The translations under genes and the position numbers were made by a program. This document shows, one piece after another, positions 33,501-44,118 of a stretch of 64,000 nucleotides of DNA. The notes below the pieces were generated by a model that searched no databases, had not been told where the DNA came from, and saw only the letters and a list, made by a program, of their open reading frames with translations. Source of the stretch: Boswellia sacra (Eukaryota; Streptophyta; Magnoliopsida; Sapindales; Burseraceae); the NCBI GenBank assembly GCA_013180625.2, contig SNVD02002362.1, positions 62,001 to 126,000 on the forward strand. Direction: 5' to 3'. Position 1 is the first letter of the stretch, and every line of letters begins with the position of its first letter.

Positions 33501-33799
33501 TCTAGATCGAAGTTCCTTCCTGCTGCTTGACTGGATTGAACTCCAACTTGATGTTTAAAGAGTGACATACTGTATCTACATTTAATCTAGGCATATCTTC
33601 ATATACCCATGCAAATACATCATTATATTGCTTGAGGATCTCGATTGATTCCTTTCTTTTTGTATCAATGAGGTGAGTGCCAATTGAAACTTTCTATTGT
33701 TTGTATAGCTCTAAACTGAGATCAATCTCCTCCAAATTCTCTGTCATAACATCTCTACCATCTTGCATACATTTTGGTACAATCTGTATCTTCTTTTCT

Positions 33800-34650
33800 G
33801 CTTCTATGTCATTTTCCTCTAGCATTCCCTTTTATGTTCTTGTAATAGCACATAAGTTTGCTTCTCTAGGGACTTCCCACATGTTATAATTAAGGCCCTC
33901 ACACTGTCATAATTGGTATACCAATTTTTCTTCTCGTAATTTGGATCTAGTGCAACGAACTGAACCCTTTCCTTTTTCCTCTTTCTTTTGTTTCTCTTGT
34001 AACACTTGTCGTAAATTATTTTTTTTCTTTCCATTTTGGCAATGACACTAGCTAAAATTTAAAAGTAGACTTGGTTTCTATGGTAGCATACTCATCATAG
34101 AACTCCACATCTATGAGATGGCTTTCTGTTTTGTACAAAAGGGCCTGATTTGTGTGAGTCCATATGGGTTAGCCCTATTCTTCCTTTTACACATTGATGG
34201 TAGGTAAATACCACTAATTTGTGTCTCTTCAACCAAGGTCTACCTAATAGGATTAGATAATTCGCATCCATGTCTAACCTATGAAATCTGGTGTTGGCTT
34301 GTATTGGTCCTATAGAAAGGTCTATTTGGATAGAACCAATGGTTTTTTGGTACTACTTCCAAACCCTGTTATTTTAATCACAGATCCTAATATTCTTTCT
34401 TGATCTACTCCTACTGCTTTTAGAATTGACAAAGGTATAACATTGATGGAAGAATCGTTGTATACAAATGCACACCTAATTATCACTTTTTTATTTGAGC
34501 TTTCAAATAAAGAAGCCTACCATGATCTGTGTACGGTACTTCCATATCCTCATCTATGAATGTGATCGCGTTCATGCTTTCCAAAAATGCTCTGTTGGTT
34601 CTGGATCTTGAAGTGTAGCATTTAAGCATATTTTGCTGAGACCTTCATTA
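33800..34650 (-). pseudogene. Protease remnant of element 3
   Basis: The minus strand near 34480-34330 reads in frame as DSSINVIPLSIL followed by VGVDQERILGS and ITGFGSS, the phrase following the retropepsin active site in Tat-type elements. Flanking frames are broken. It lies between the gag remnant and RT, as expected. Confidence 0.65.
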
Positions 34651-35079
34651 AGGCCTCTGTTGCAGCAATCCTGGCTTAAGGACCATAGCCCATCAGATCA
34701 AACAAAGACCTGAATTTGGGATTGTTTTAAAGTAATTGAACTATAGGATCTAGACACTATTGTGAAGTTTCTCTCTTTGTATCACTTATTTGTAGAACAA
34801 CTGCATAGAGTGCTTCCTTCTTTTCGTTTAGAGCTATATGAGCCACAACGACCCTTTTTAGCTTATGAGCTAGAAGAGGGTCTTCTTCTATGATCTAGCT
34901 TTGTTCTAGAAGTCCAAGTTTGCCATCAGCAATTTTCTCATGAACCATTTTTTGCATCACTTGACAAGTAGCAGTCACATGTCTGGTCTTTCGATGAAAT
35001 TTACAGTGTTCTATCTATTGTTTTTCCTATTCTATTAGTCATCGTGTGATAAAAGGCAATCTGATTACACTGTCTTCAA

Positions 35080-35850
35080 TCCATCAATCTAGAAGACTGT
35101 CTAGCTCTTCTATTGAATAAAGGATTGCAAGATATGTCATAAATGCACTATGCTTCTCCTTAGTGTTGAACCTTCGCTTCTTTTTTGCAAATAAAGCGTG
35201 GCTATGTGAACTAAACTCCTTTCTTTCTGGTTTGATGTTCTTCTGGATAAGTTTAACTAATTCAGTTATCCTTTTGGCTAACTCCAAGAAGCTTGGCAAA
35301 ATAAGTGATATTGACATTTTCTAGAAAACTTCTATATTTTTAAAATGATACTGTTAATACAAGTCTCCATTAACTCAACTTCATCATGTTCTATATAACA
35401 TTCTAATGCCAGAGCTCTACCTCTTAACAAAGTCCCCAAAGTTCTGTAGCTTCCTGCTTAGTGTTGTTGAGTTGTACCATGGATACTTTTTCGTGATGTT
35501 GAAAATATTTTTTACAGAACTTTCTAGCCAATTCATCCCAAGAATGAATTGACCCAGGAGCAAGAGAAGTGTACCATATGTATGCTCCATCTGTGAGTGA
35601 CTTGAAAAATTCTCAGACTCTCAAATTTGTATTATTGGGAAAGGATACTAACATATCCAAATAGTAGGCAATATGCTCACTAGGATTTCCTTTCCTCCCA
35701 TCAAATAAAGGAAAATACGTCATCTCATACCCTAGAGGGTATGGTTGAAACATGATCTCCTTTGAATAAGGAGGTTGAGGAACATTTGAATCTGCATTGT
35801 TCTTACTTTGCTTTTTCTAGATTATGACAGGATATCTACTTGTGTGATAG
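35080..35850 (-). pseudogene. Gag remnant of element 3
   Basis: On the minus strand, fragments around 35620-35440 match the retrotransposon gag core: a DGAY(I/M)WY-like phrase, 'SWDELARKF'-like, 'YFQHHEKVS'-like and 'VQLNN'-like phrases, then a short open stretch 35317-35084. Broken by stops. It occupies the 5' part of the element, next to an A/T-rich leader (35850-36871). Confidence 0.6.
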
Positions 35851-36871
35851 ATACATTTGAGTCTACTGACTTCTTTTTTGTTAACGCACCAAGCTCATTT
35901 TCTTTTGCGGTGTCACTATTCTTTTTTAGTTTTGCATCCTTTCGGATTTGCTTGAGTGTTTTGATGATAATCTCCTAAGTATCTTGCATATTTTGAATGG
36001 TTGATCTCAAGCCTTCAACCTTGTTTTCTAGCTCCTTAATCCGTCCAAAAGTTTTATTGATCTACTGATTCTCCTATTTTCCTTCTACTTTTTGAAGTTT
36101 CATTAGAATCCCTATTTCCTCTTTTTTGCTTTACCATATGATAACTTTAGCCAACTCCCTGGTGAAGTTGCCTATTGTTGTGTCTCGACTTTTCAACAAA
36201 ATGAAAAAAATAATCTTATCCTTACAAGAAAAGACAAATTAGAAAAAATATCCTTTCTATAAGAAAAATCCATAATGCCCTTGGTTGTTACAAGACTTCT
36301 GCCTGAGTTGCGGAGAGCTAGCTCGTCTCACCTTGAAATCGTTGATAAATTAGGAAGAGCCATGTTATAGGTATATAATGGCAACTCGCATAAGGAAACA
36401 GATCGAAGCTTCTGGATGAGATGTGGCAGTGGGAGCAAACAATAAATATGAGAGATGGTAATACTTACAAGACTGACATAATGCCTACAAAACTGAATTA
36501 CTAAAATGATGATATGTATACGACTATCTGAAAATGATTCTTGATAATAGAGAAATGACTCCGAATGCTCGTTCAATTTCAAACTTTATGAGAGTAATCT
36601 GACAATAATCTATAAACTGATGGCATGGATAAAATGATTAAATGCAATTAGTTATGCAAAGGATAAAAATACAGATTGACTATGAGTGATGATAGCAAAC
36701 TGAATGGTGACCTCAATATAGATTTTGAATATGAATAATTGTGTTTGGACTATGTCAAATAAAAATCATGCCTAGTAAGTATAATTGGATAGCCTTTCGA
36801 TTATAGAGAGAGAAGCATGGATGTGCCTAACTCTAAAAGATGTGTTTAGGAATACAATGTGATGAGGACGA
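35851..36871 (-). other. Element 3 5' leader and start of gag, no clear ORF
   Basis: Between the 5' LTR and the recognisable gag. AT-rich, with no conserved domain visible and no clear primer-binding site next to the LTR; it may be too decayed to recognise. Confidence 0.45.
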
Positions 36872-37586
36872 TGAATGAAGAACTATGGCTTAATGCAAAG
36901 CTTTTGATATGAATTTCTTGATAATCTCTGTCAAAATGTGGAGATCCTTATATAACTAATGTATAGAATTGCAGATGATGTTAACTAGGGTTATAGATAA
37001 GTTGATAAGTGATGATGTTATAATTATCTCTAATTATCTTAATAAGAAAATAGGATAAAAGGCTAAAATAAGGTCTAAGAGTATTTATCTAAGATAAATA
37101 ATAAAACATAAGGATAATATCTAGGGATAATTCTAATCTAGAGGACTTCTACCATCTTGCCCTCGCCCTTAACCTTAACCTTTCAAATGCCTTCAAGTGG
37201 GCCTTGGCTTTAACATATTGGCCTAAATGGGTCTCATATTCTTTGTTTGTGCCAACAAAACCATAGCCCACCAAGAAGCCTCAGAGGTGGATTGGGTCCA
37301 CTTGATCTGAGCATACAGATTGGGTACTAGTTTTAATTCTAATTCCAATTCAGATTTTGATTTAGATTCTAATAAAGCCCAATACTGATAGATTTTGCTC
37401 GCTACACTTTTGTTATAGGCTTTTACTGAGTTAGATTTCAAGACCTTGTACTAATTATATTGACCTTAGTAATTGTACTACAATGCCATAGCCATGGACT
37501 TTGGACTGAATATACAGGTTCAAAGCTCAGATTCAGAATTCAGAATTAGATTTGGCCCATAAGGCCTGAGTTGAAATCAAGCATCA
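36872..37586 (-). repeat. Element 3, 5' LTR
   Basis: 715 bp, matching 6772-7472 with many substitutions and small indels. It starts TGAATGAAG and ends GCATCA on the plus strand, followed by the ATAGGA direct repeat (37587-37592). Confidence 0.85.
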
Positions 37587-37592
37587 ATAGGA

Positions 37593-38039
37593 GGTATGAG
37601 GTTGAACATGGATGGACTCACAATTGATGATTAGGGATCTAAATAGAGTGGAATGGAAGCCCTGAGTTCTAAAAACAGCTTGGAAAGTAGTGTCAAGGTC
37701 ACAATCACTTGGAGTGGGATAGAAGCCTCATTCACATGTGCTTTTTTACTGGAGTCAAAGGTTAGTGTCAATACACAACCAAAACTTAGTCTTACACTGG
37801 AATTGGTTATTTGCATGTTTGTCTATTTTAGTAAAGCAAACATTTTTGTCTTTCATTTTCAACACATCAATTCATGCTTGTGGCTGCTACAATGGAGGAG
37901 GAAACAACATCCGTCCCTTTTCCCACAGAAGTCATCATATGTGGACACATATTTTCATGTGAGTACCATGGCCATTACTTTCTTTATTGTCATTAATTAA
38001 TTCATGATGTGAAGTTATGTTAACATTTTCTTCTGATCA
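37593..38039. other. Flank of element 3, no clear gene
   Basis: Contains a short open frame (37653-38000) with no recognised domain. It could be the leader of the Ulp1-type ORF of the MULE. Confidence 0.4.
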
Positions 38040-38735
38040 TCAGTCTCACACAATGACCAACTAGAAAAAATAGATTGGGATAGAGCAACAATGGTCATCG
38101 CATACATTGATGGCCCATCTTTGTTGGACGGTGATGCATGGGGGGATCTTGATTATGTGAGAGATTTATCGATTTATAATTTAGTTAAATTGTTAAGTTT
38201 ATTTTGACAATTGTTTATTTAATTTTGACGATTGATAATTAACATCTAAATATGGTTTAATGTGACATCTATTTGTTCCTATAAATATAAGAGATGACCA
38301 GCATTGGATAGCAACACGCATTGATTTCAAGGGTAGAAAGATTGAGTTGTTCGATTCCTCTAAGAAATTCAAAACCGACGATTATGTGTTGCAGCAAACG
38401 CAGTACTTAGGATACCTTATTCCGTTGTGGTGCCACAAGGCCCATTTTGCACAAAGGAGAATTACGATATGACCCCTTTTCATATGGTGTGTGTAACAGA
38501 GAAGGTTCTGCAACAAGATCCAAGAGGAGGCAAATGTGATGTGTTCTGTGCCAAGTTCACTAAGTACCCCAGTTTAAAAACCCTATTGCGTCTGGTCTAG
38601 GAGGTGACAGAGCTAAACCTTAGGAAAAGGATAGCCATTGAGATATGGAGAGCTCCTAATGACACTCAGCACCTATTACCAAATTGGTCAAATGTTGGTG
38701 CTGATCAGAGTCTATCCTTTATGGTTTTCTTTTGA
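38040..38735 (+). pseudogene. Ulp1-type (C48) cysteine protease domain remnant of a MULE
   Basis: Protein-like frames on the plus strand: IDWDRATMVIAYIDGP upstream, then HWIATRIDFKGRKIELFDSS near 38300-38365 with the catalytic-type His-Trp, then DDYVLQQ, and KCDVFCAKFTKY near 38535-38575 carrying the expected cysteine region. This is the layout of Ulp1/SENP proteases found in Kaonashi/CUMULE-type plant MULEs. A stop (38599) and frameshifts break it. It converges tail-to-tail with the transposase at 39080-40735. Confidence 0.65.
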
Positions 38736-39079
38736 TCTTGTATTTGTACGATTTATACATTTATATCATTATTCTATGCTTTATATTTTGGCCATATTGA
38801 TAGAATTTTGATCAGTTGCTATTAACATGGTACATAAATCTTGATATTGTAACCTCTACGATAACTAATGCATACCATAATAGCATATCATAAACTAAAT
38901 GGTACAACACATAACAAAGTCCACAAAATGATACAATCATGATAATAGAACATCAACTCAATGGCACAACACATGAACAATATACATAAAATAATTCACC
39001 ATGATAACATATCAACTAAATGGTACAACACATGAACAATGTACATAAAATAATTCAAAGGAGACTCATTTCAACAAGA

Positions 39080-40735
39080 TACATTACTGAAGACAATATT
39101 GCCAATTGGCATTGACCTACTGTCCTGATGATGATGCAACATTTAGGGGAACTAGGTTGTGGCATGTTTGTATATTATGTTCCTGAGCTTCACATCTACC
39201 TCATGTGCATTACTGTAGGACTTCTTATCATTGGAGGAAGTACAACAATGTTTTTAACCACCTTTAGGACAACGCACTCATCACACAGGCCAACGACAGG
39301 GGAAGCATATGCATGCAAAAAATCTCAACCATATACATCAGGTTATAATAACCGTTACAAGTTCTGAGATTGTTGTACTTACAAACGGCCATTGAGTTGC
39401 ATAAGGAAATTGGCCCAAATCAAACACCTTGCATGTACTAATCCTCACCTACATGTCAACTACATAAAGGCAGTCACCTCTATATGCCTCATACATGAAT
39501 AAGTTAATCCCCCTAACTTCCATTTGGTTGCATGTTGTTTTATGATTAGTGAGCAACTGTTCCACCCATGGGGCCAAGGGTTTGATGGAAGTTGCATACA
39601 TTTCACGTCTATTATAAAACCAATCCTGAAGGATTGCTCGATAGTAATCAACAAGGACAGTGATGGCAAGAATCGGCTTCATGTAACCTATTGTTCATTG
39701 AAATCGAAAATATTTATGGTCATGATGTTATACCTTCGGCTAGGAAAATGAACAAGTGCCCATTTCTCTATTCTGACTACTCTCAGCTGAACAAAAGTAA
39801 TGGAAATAGAGGACTCAATTTGTCTCATGCATATGTTAAAATTACATTCACGATATTCTTTGCTACTTGAGTGAACATACTTGACAAGAGGTTATCCTTG
39901 CACCTAGCCTTCAAATTACCCATGAGATAATGAGTGCAAATTTTGTTTAAAGCACCAAGGAAGATAGAGGTCACAGCTTGCTCAATACTTCGATGGCAAT
40001 CCAAAATGAATACAAGATCTTACAGTTGGCTAATGCAAGGTCATGCAATTTTGTCAAGAACTATGTCCATGATTCATCATTCTTGGAATGACCCATACCA
40101 AATGTCAAAGGAAATATTTAGTTGCTTCCATCAAAAACAAGAAGCCAAAAACATAGTTCATCGATATTTACCTTTCTAGATGAGCCTTATCAACTACAAT
40201 AATTAGGTGAATAGATGAAGAACCTTAAATTGATGCCCTGATGCTCGTGAAGAAATATTTAAAATGATTGGCTTCATCCGTCTCCAATGCAGTCACAGTT
40301 CCAAGGTTAGCTTTTTCAACCATATAAATATATTGAGTGAGTAGAGAAAATGATTCTTCAGCAAATCCATGTAGATTTTCTAAAGCTAAATCCTTTACCC
40401 TCCATGCCTTATGGTATGATATTTTGATATCCAAGTCCTTTTGAAAATCCTCCACAATTTTTCTAGATCGATATATTTTGGAAGAGCAAATGAAGATATT
40501 CTTGATGTGTTTTCCAATGACTTCGATGCTTGCCCGTTTATGGTTTGGATGTAATATTATGCCTAAACATGTGTGTTGGTCCTTGAAAGTCCTGATTTGA
40601 AAGAATCAATATCCACAATTGTAGTCACCCTAACCCGCCATTTACATGATGGTTCTTGGTATACAGCCTCAAACCTATCTGTTGATGACTTTTTAACTTT
40701 GTATTCAAAATTTCCTTGTAATGCCATGTTTGACA
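39080..40735 (-). pseudogene. MuDR-type (MULE) transposase, decayed
   Basis: Read right to left: an N-terminal 'NFEYKVKKSS...CKWRVRV' phrase near 40715-40640 (MuDR DNA-binding region), then MEDFQKDLDIKISYHKAWRVK at 40455-40393, LHGFAEESFSLLTQYI, and later DYYRAILQDWFYNRRE (39640s) with KPLAPWVEQLL. After it come a SWIM-like STCKVFDLGQFP and a final 'VKNIVVLPP' phrase near 39200-39100. These are consecutive landmarks of plant MULE transposases. Multiple stops and frameshifts. Confidence 0.8.
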
Positions 40736-40779
40736 ACTTATCTCAAAGTTGACCTTTTGTTCGGACAAACGAAGACAAA

Positions 40780-40985
40780 ATGTCAAACATTTACTTTTTT
40801 TTCGTTAGACACTCGGCATTCTTCGACAAATTCGAGTCGGACATTGTCCTATGGTGTCCGACAATGTCTGTCGCAACTATATTAGACATTGTCCAATGGT
40901 GTCCAATAAAAAATGTTAGACACTATTGGACATTGTCCGATACAGTTGACATACGTTGTCGAGTGTCATCTGGCATTTTTTTTGA
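40780..40985. repeat. Cluster of GGACATTGTCC-type inverted motifs
   Basis: In about 130 bases: ggacattgtcc at 40839-40849, ccgacaatgtctg at 40858-40870, agacattgtccaatggtgtcc at 40884-40904, ggacattgtccg at 40928-40939, gacatacgttgtc and related fragments. The motif occurs in both orientations (gacattgtc/gacaatgtc). Position, just outside the transposase N-terminus, suggests subterminal repeats of the MULE, that is transposase-binding sites. Confidence 0.55.
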
Positions 40986-41267
40986 AAATGTGGTTCTCAC
41001 TCTATTATACAATTTAATACAAAAAAAAATGCAATATTCAACAATCAAACACTAACTCCTGAGCTACATCTATGTTTTCTAGACTTCAATATGACAATAT
41101 AACATACAAAAATGGTATTTGAATTTTACTAAAGTTTTTTACGAGAGAGAGAGAAGTATCACCTCTAATATGAAGCTTACTTCAATATCCTTTGTTGTAG
41201 ATCTAAGTTATCTTAGCTTCTGCAATGGTTTTAATCGATTAACTCAGCAATTTAAAGGAAATAAATG

Positions 41268-41425
41268 GAGTCGAACTATAGTCCGGCAGATGGACTGATA
41301 CAGCAATTTCATAAGCCGTTGGATTAGAGACTTAACTTAAGCATCTAATCTAATGGCTCTCCTTAGCTGTTTTTGCTTTTTGCAAGAGTTACCTGCTACC
41401 GATTATTCCAGTTACGTTAAACTCT
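41268..41425 (+). repeat. Dispersed repeat P, copy 1
   Basis: gagtcgaactatagtccgg ... gccgttggattagagactta ... atctaatggctctcctta, matching copies 2 (43261) and 3 (46275) in the same orientation. The match weakens after 'attattccagttac'. Confidence 0.75.
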
Positions 41426-42049
41426 AGATCTTGGAGAAACTATTTGATTATTGTCTCACTCATCCAGTAGAGCTCAAAAGCCATCCGTCAACGTTAAACC
41501 TTGGGTTTTGATGAAGGACGTCACAGTGCTTTCAAACATCCAGAAGACCCACTTCAATCAATCCATCCTCATTCAATTAATCGATCCAAAGCTCTTTGCA
41601 GCAAACCCTCATTGTGTAAATCTACTCCATAACATGCTACAATCGATTTTATAGATACATTTAAACTTGTCAATTTGTTGTAGATCTTCGTTCTGAATCT
41701 GTTTCTCTTTAATTATCCACCAATTTGAAAGCCGATTCCCAGCCGGTTTGAAGACCAGTCCCACGAACCTTCAAAGCAAGATCAGAACCCATCTTTCCTT
41801 CTCCAATTACCTCTTCCTGTCCTTGATTTTTCAAATCCTGCCATTTCTTCTGCGTTTTTATTTTTGATTTTTCTAAATATTTCTGATGGGCCAATTCTTA
41901 TGATTTTTAATTAGCTTAGAAAATGTGTATTTATTTATTTTGCCAATTTTGGTTTCTCCTTATAGTTCTCTGGTCATGCTTTCAATACTTTTGCTCTTCA
42001 ATCTATTATCAGCACCACCACCACGATAACCAACTTCTTTCTTTCTCCA

Positions 42050-42100
42050 ATGGACCCCAGTACTCGTGTTGTTGTTGTCATCGACTATGGCACCAAGTAT
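42050..42100 (+). pseudogene. Possible first exon of GMP synthase (fragment)
   Basis: An ATG opens MDPSTRVVVVIDYGTK, similar to the N-terminus of plant glutamine-hydrolysing GMP synthase (VLILDYGSQ-type glutaminase start), followed by a GTATGT donor-like site. Nothing downstream continues the enzyme. The evidence is one short stretch, so the call is weak. Confidence 0.3.
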
Positions 42101-42647
42101 GTCTCTCTTATTTATTTCTTTATGTATGTTGTGTGTGATTTGTTTTCTAATATGTGTGAATGTACGGGGGCACAAAATGTTCGATGAAATGTTCCAATTG
42201 GGTTTCATCGATGGTTTTGATTTTATAATTGCAGGCCATCTATTTATCATTTTTGCATATGGGTTTTCATCTTTTATTATGTGATTTTTAATTTTTTAAA
42301 TTATTAATTATGTAGAAGGGAGCAAAGGAATTAATGCAAGAAGTAGGTGAATTTTGTTTTAATTTGTTTTCATTCATATGAAGAACTTCTGTATTATATA
42401 GAGTAATGTATTATATAATTCTCTACTTTCATAATTGAATCAAGTTTACTTCTGCAAAATTGATGTTCATGTTGTTGTTCTTTGTAACTTTTTTTAAGGC
42501 TTTGTAGTCTACTATCTTCACAAAATACGTGCCTAGTAATTTGTTCTCCCTCAAGTCATTGATCTGTGTGTTGGAATGTTACTTCTTGATTGATTATTTT
42601 ACCTTTGTTGATGAATAAAGCTTATCTGATATTATCTTACTGTTCAG

Positions 42648-43029
42648 AATGCCCAAGGGACAAGAGAAGTTTGTTGACAGCAAAAAGAAGGTAAACAATG
42701 CAATGTCTTTTGTTGCAAGTAACGCATTGATGCTTGTTGACCATATTATAGACTATGAAAAACCATATGTGACATCAAAGACACTTATTACATAGAAAGT
42801 TTGTCATCATCATAGCCCTTTTTATTTCACAAACATGAAGCTATACTATGCGATTATAGTTTGGCTGGAATATCTTCATGTAACTATGTTTGTATGATTT
42901 TCCAAATTTTTATAGACTGTTTTTGTTGAGAATAAAAAATTGAAGACTACACTGCTCAAGGACATTGATGAGAGCCAGGTCCTGGACATATATGGAGGCA
43001 AACTACCAATAGTTTTTATAAAAGACTAG
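42648..43029 (+). pseudogene. CRAL-TRIO (Sec14-like) domain, last two exons
   Basis: Exon 42648-42690 (after a ttcag acceptor; MPKGQEKFVDSKKK) and exon 42916-43029 (after tttttatag; TVFVENKKLKTTLLKD, IDESQ, IYGGKLPIVFIKD, stop). The GT donor at 42691 is intact. The sequence matches the end of the lipid-binding CRAL-TRIO fold of plant Sec14-like proteins ('YGGKLP' is diagnostic). The lipid-binding core exons upstream are missing, so this is a gene fragment, probably carried here by a transposon. The frame across the intron is intact. Confidence 0.75.
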
Positions 43030-43260
43030 TAATTATTTATGCAACATAGAGAGAAGTTCTTTATTAATGCTTTGTTGCTTAAAAAGATAATATGGACATG
43101 GCAATGAAAATTCAAAAATGCTTTTTGTTTAATTATAAGCTTCTCCAAATATGGATTGTTACAAAACCAACTAATCAAGGGTTAAGATTATACATGTATC
43201 CACATTCTTTTGCTTGGTTTCTGTAGTAAAATAAAAAGAAATCTATCTATAAAATTAGTA

Positions 43261-43515
43261 ATTGTACTATAGTCTGGCCAGTGTATTCATACAACAACTT
43301 TATATGCCGTTGGATCCCAGACTTAATTTAAGCATTAAATCCGACAGCTCTCCTTCAGTAAGCTACTTTTTGCAAGATTTACTTGCAACCCATTGTTCTG
43401 GTCGCATTCTAACTTCGGTCAGAAACTATTTTGCCTATTCAAACTCTAATAACTCTCTTTACGCTATTCTCTTCGTAACCTCTGGCGCTAGCTCATCTTC
43501 TATTCTTGACTCTTG
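43261..43515 (+). repeat. Dispersed repeat P, copy 2
   Basis: attgtactatagtctggcc ... gccgttggatcccagactta ... ctattcttgactcttggct; longer homology to copy 3 than to copy 1. It abuts the At4g37920-like exon. Confidence 0.75.
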
Positions 43516-43536
43516 GCTTATCAATTTTGTGATAAG

Positions 43537-44118
43537 ATAATTGATGTGTTCTTGGTTGAGAAGCCTAGAGTCAAAGACTGGAGAAAATATTTCATGTTTA
43601 CGGAGGAGTGGAACAAGTATAGAGAAAGCATCTATAAGTGCTGTCAGACAAGGGCAAATAAAGAAACTGATACTACTATGAAGCAAAAATTGATTTCACT
43701 CGCTCGCAAAGTGAAGAAGGTATAACGATGTCTATATATTGTTCTGCTGTTTCATTTTCTTTAACTGTGGTGTATTTTATTGTTGAAAGCAAAGTTTAGG
43801 AAAGAAATTGAATGAAAGATTTTGATTGTGAATGTTATCTCTTTTGCTACTGTATTTTATTAATGAAATAAACGATTCAAGATTAAATCTCAAAAACTCT
43901 TTTTGGGTTTAGATGTCCTTTCGTTTTTGTGTAATCAGGACTGAGCATTGTAGATTGGTGATGAAATTAAAGGCAAAGTGATCTTCTTAAGGAAATGCAA
44001 GACACCCTAACTGATAAAAATGCAATAGTTGCAAGGAGACGCAAAGAGTTCGGTAGGGAATTTTTTCGCTACCTTACACTAGTTCAAGAAGCCAATGACA
44101 GTTTGGAGGATCGCGATG
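43537..44118 (+). pseudogene. Fragment of an At4g37920-like chloroplast protein (two exons)
   Basis: Exon 43537-43719 encodes IIDVFLVEKPRVKDWRKYF, FTEEWNKYRESIYKCCQTRA and KLISLARKVKK, with an intact GT donor. A second exon-like block, about 43980-44118, encodes LLKEMQDTLTDKNAIVARRR and KEFGREFFRYLTLVQEA, with a GT donor. The consecutive matches are to an uncharacterised plastid protein family represented by Arabidopsis At4g37920. Neither the transit-peptide exon nor the C-terminal half is present. A short spacer of uncertain acceptor lies before the second block. Gene fragment. Confidence 0.7.

Larger units (their letters stand above)
6772..37586 (-). mobile_element. Element 3: old Ty3/gypsy (Tat-like) LTR retrotransposon, outermost host of the nest
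   Basis: Two similar ~0.7-kb LTRs (6772-7472 and 36872-37586) bound the element, and the six bases ATAGGA occur just outside both ends (6766-6771 and 37587-37592). A polypurine tract lies beside the left LTR on the minus strand, so the element reads right to left. Minus-strand remnants of gag, protease, RT-RNase H, a second RNase H-like segment and integrase run from about 35800 to 30500. The 3' part holds an antisense plant-mobile-domain ORF on the plus strand. Tat-clade elements are known for a second RNase H and extra ORFs, which is why I assign that clade. Removing the 18.6-kb element 1 leaves about 12.2 kb. Confidence 0.8.
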
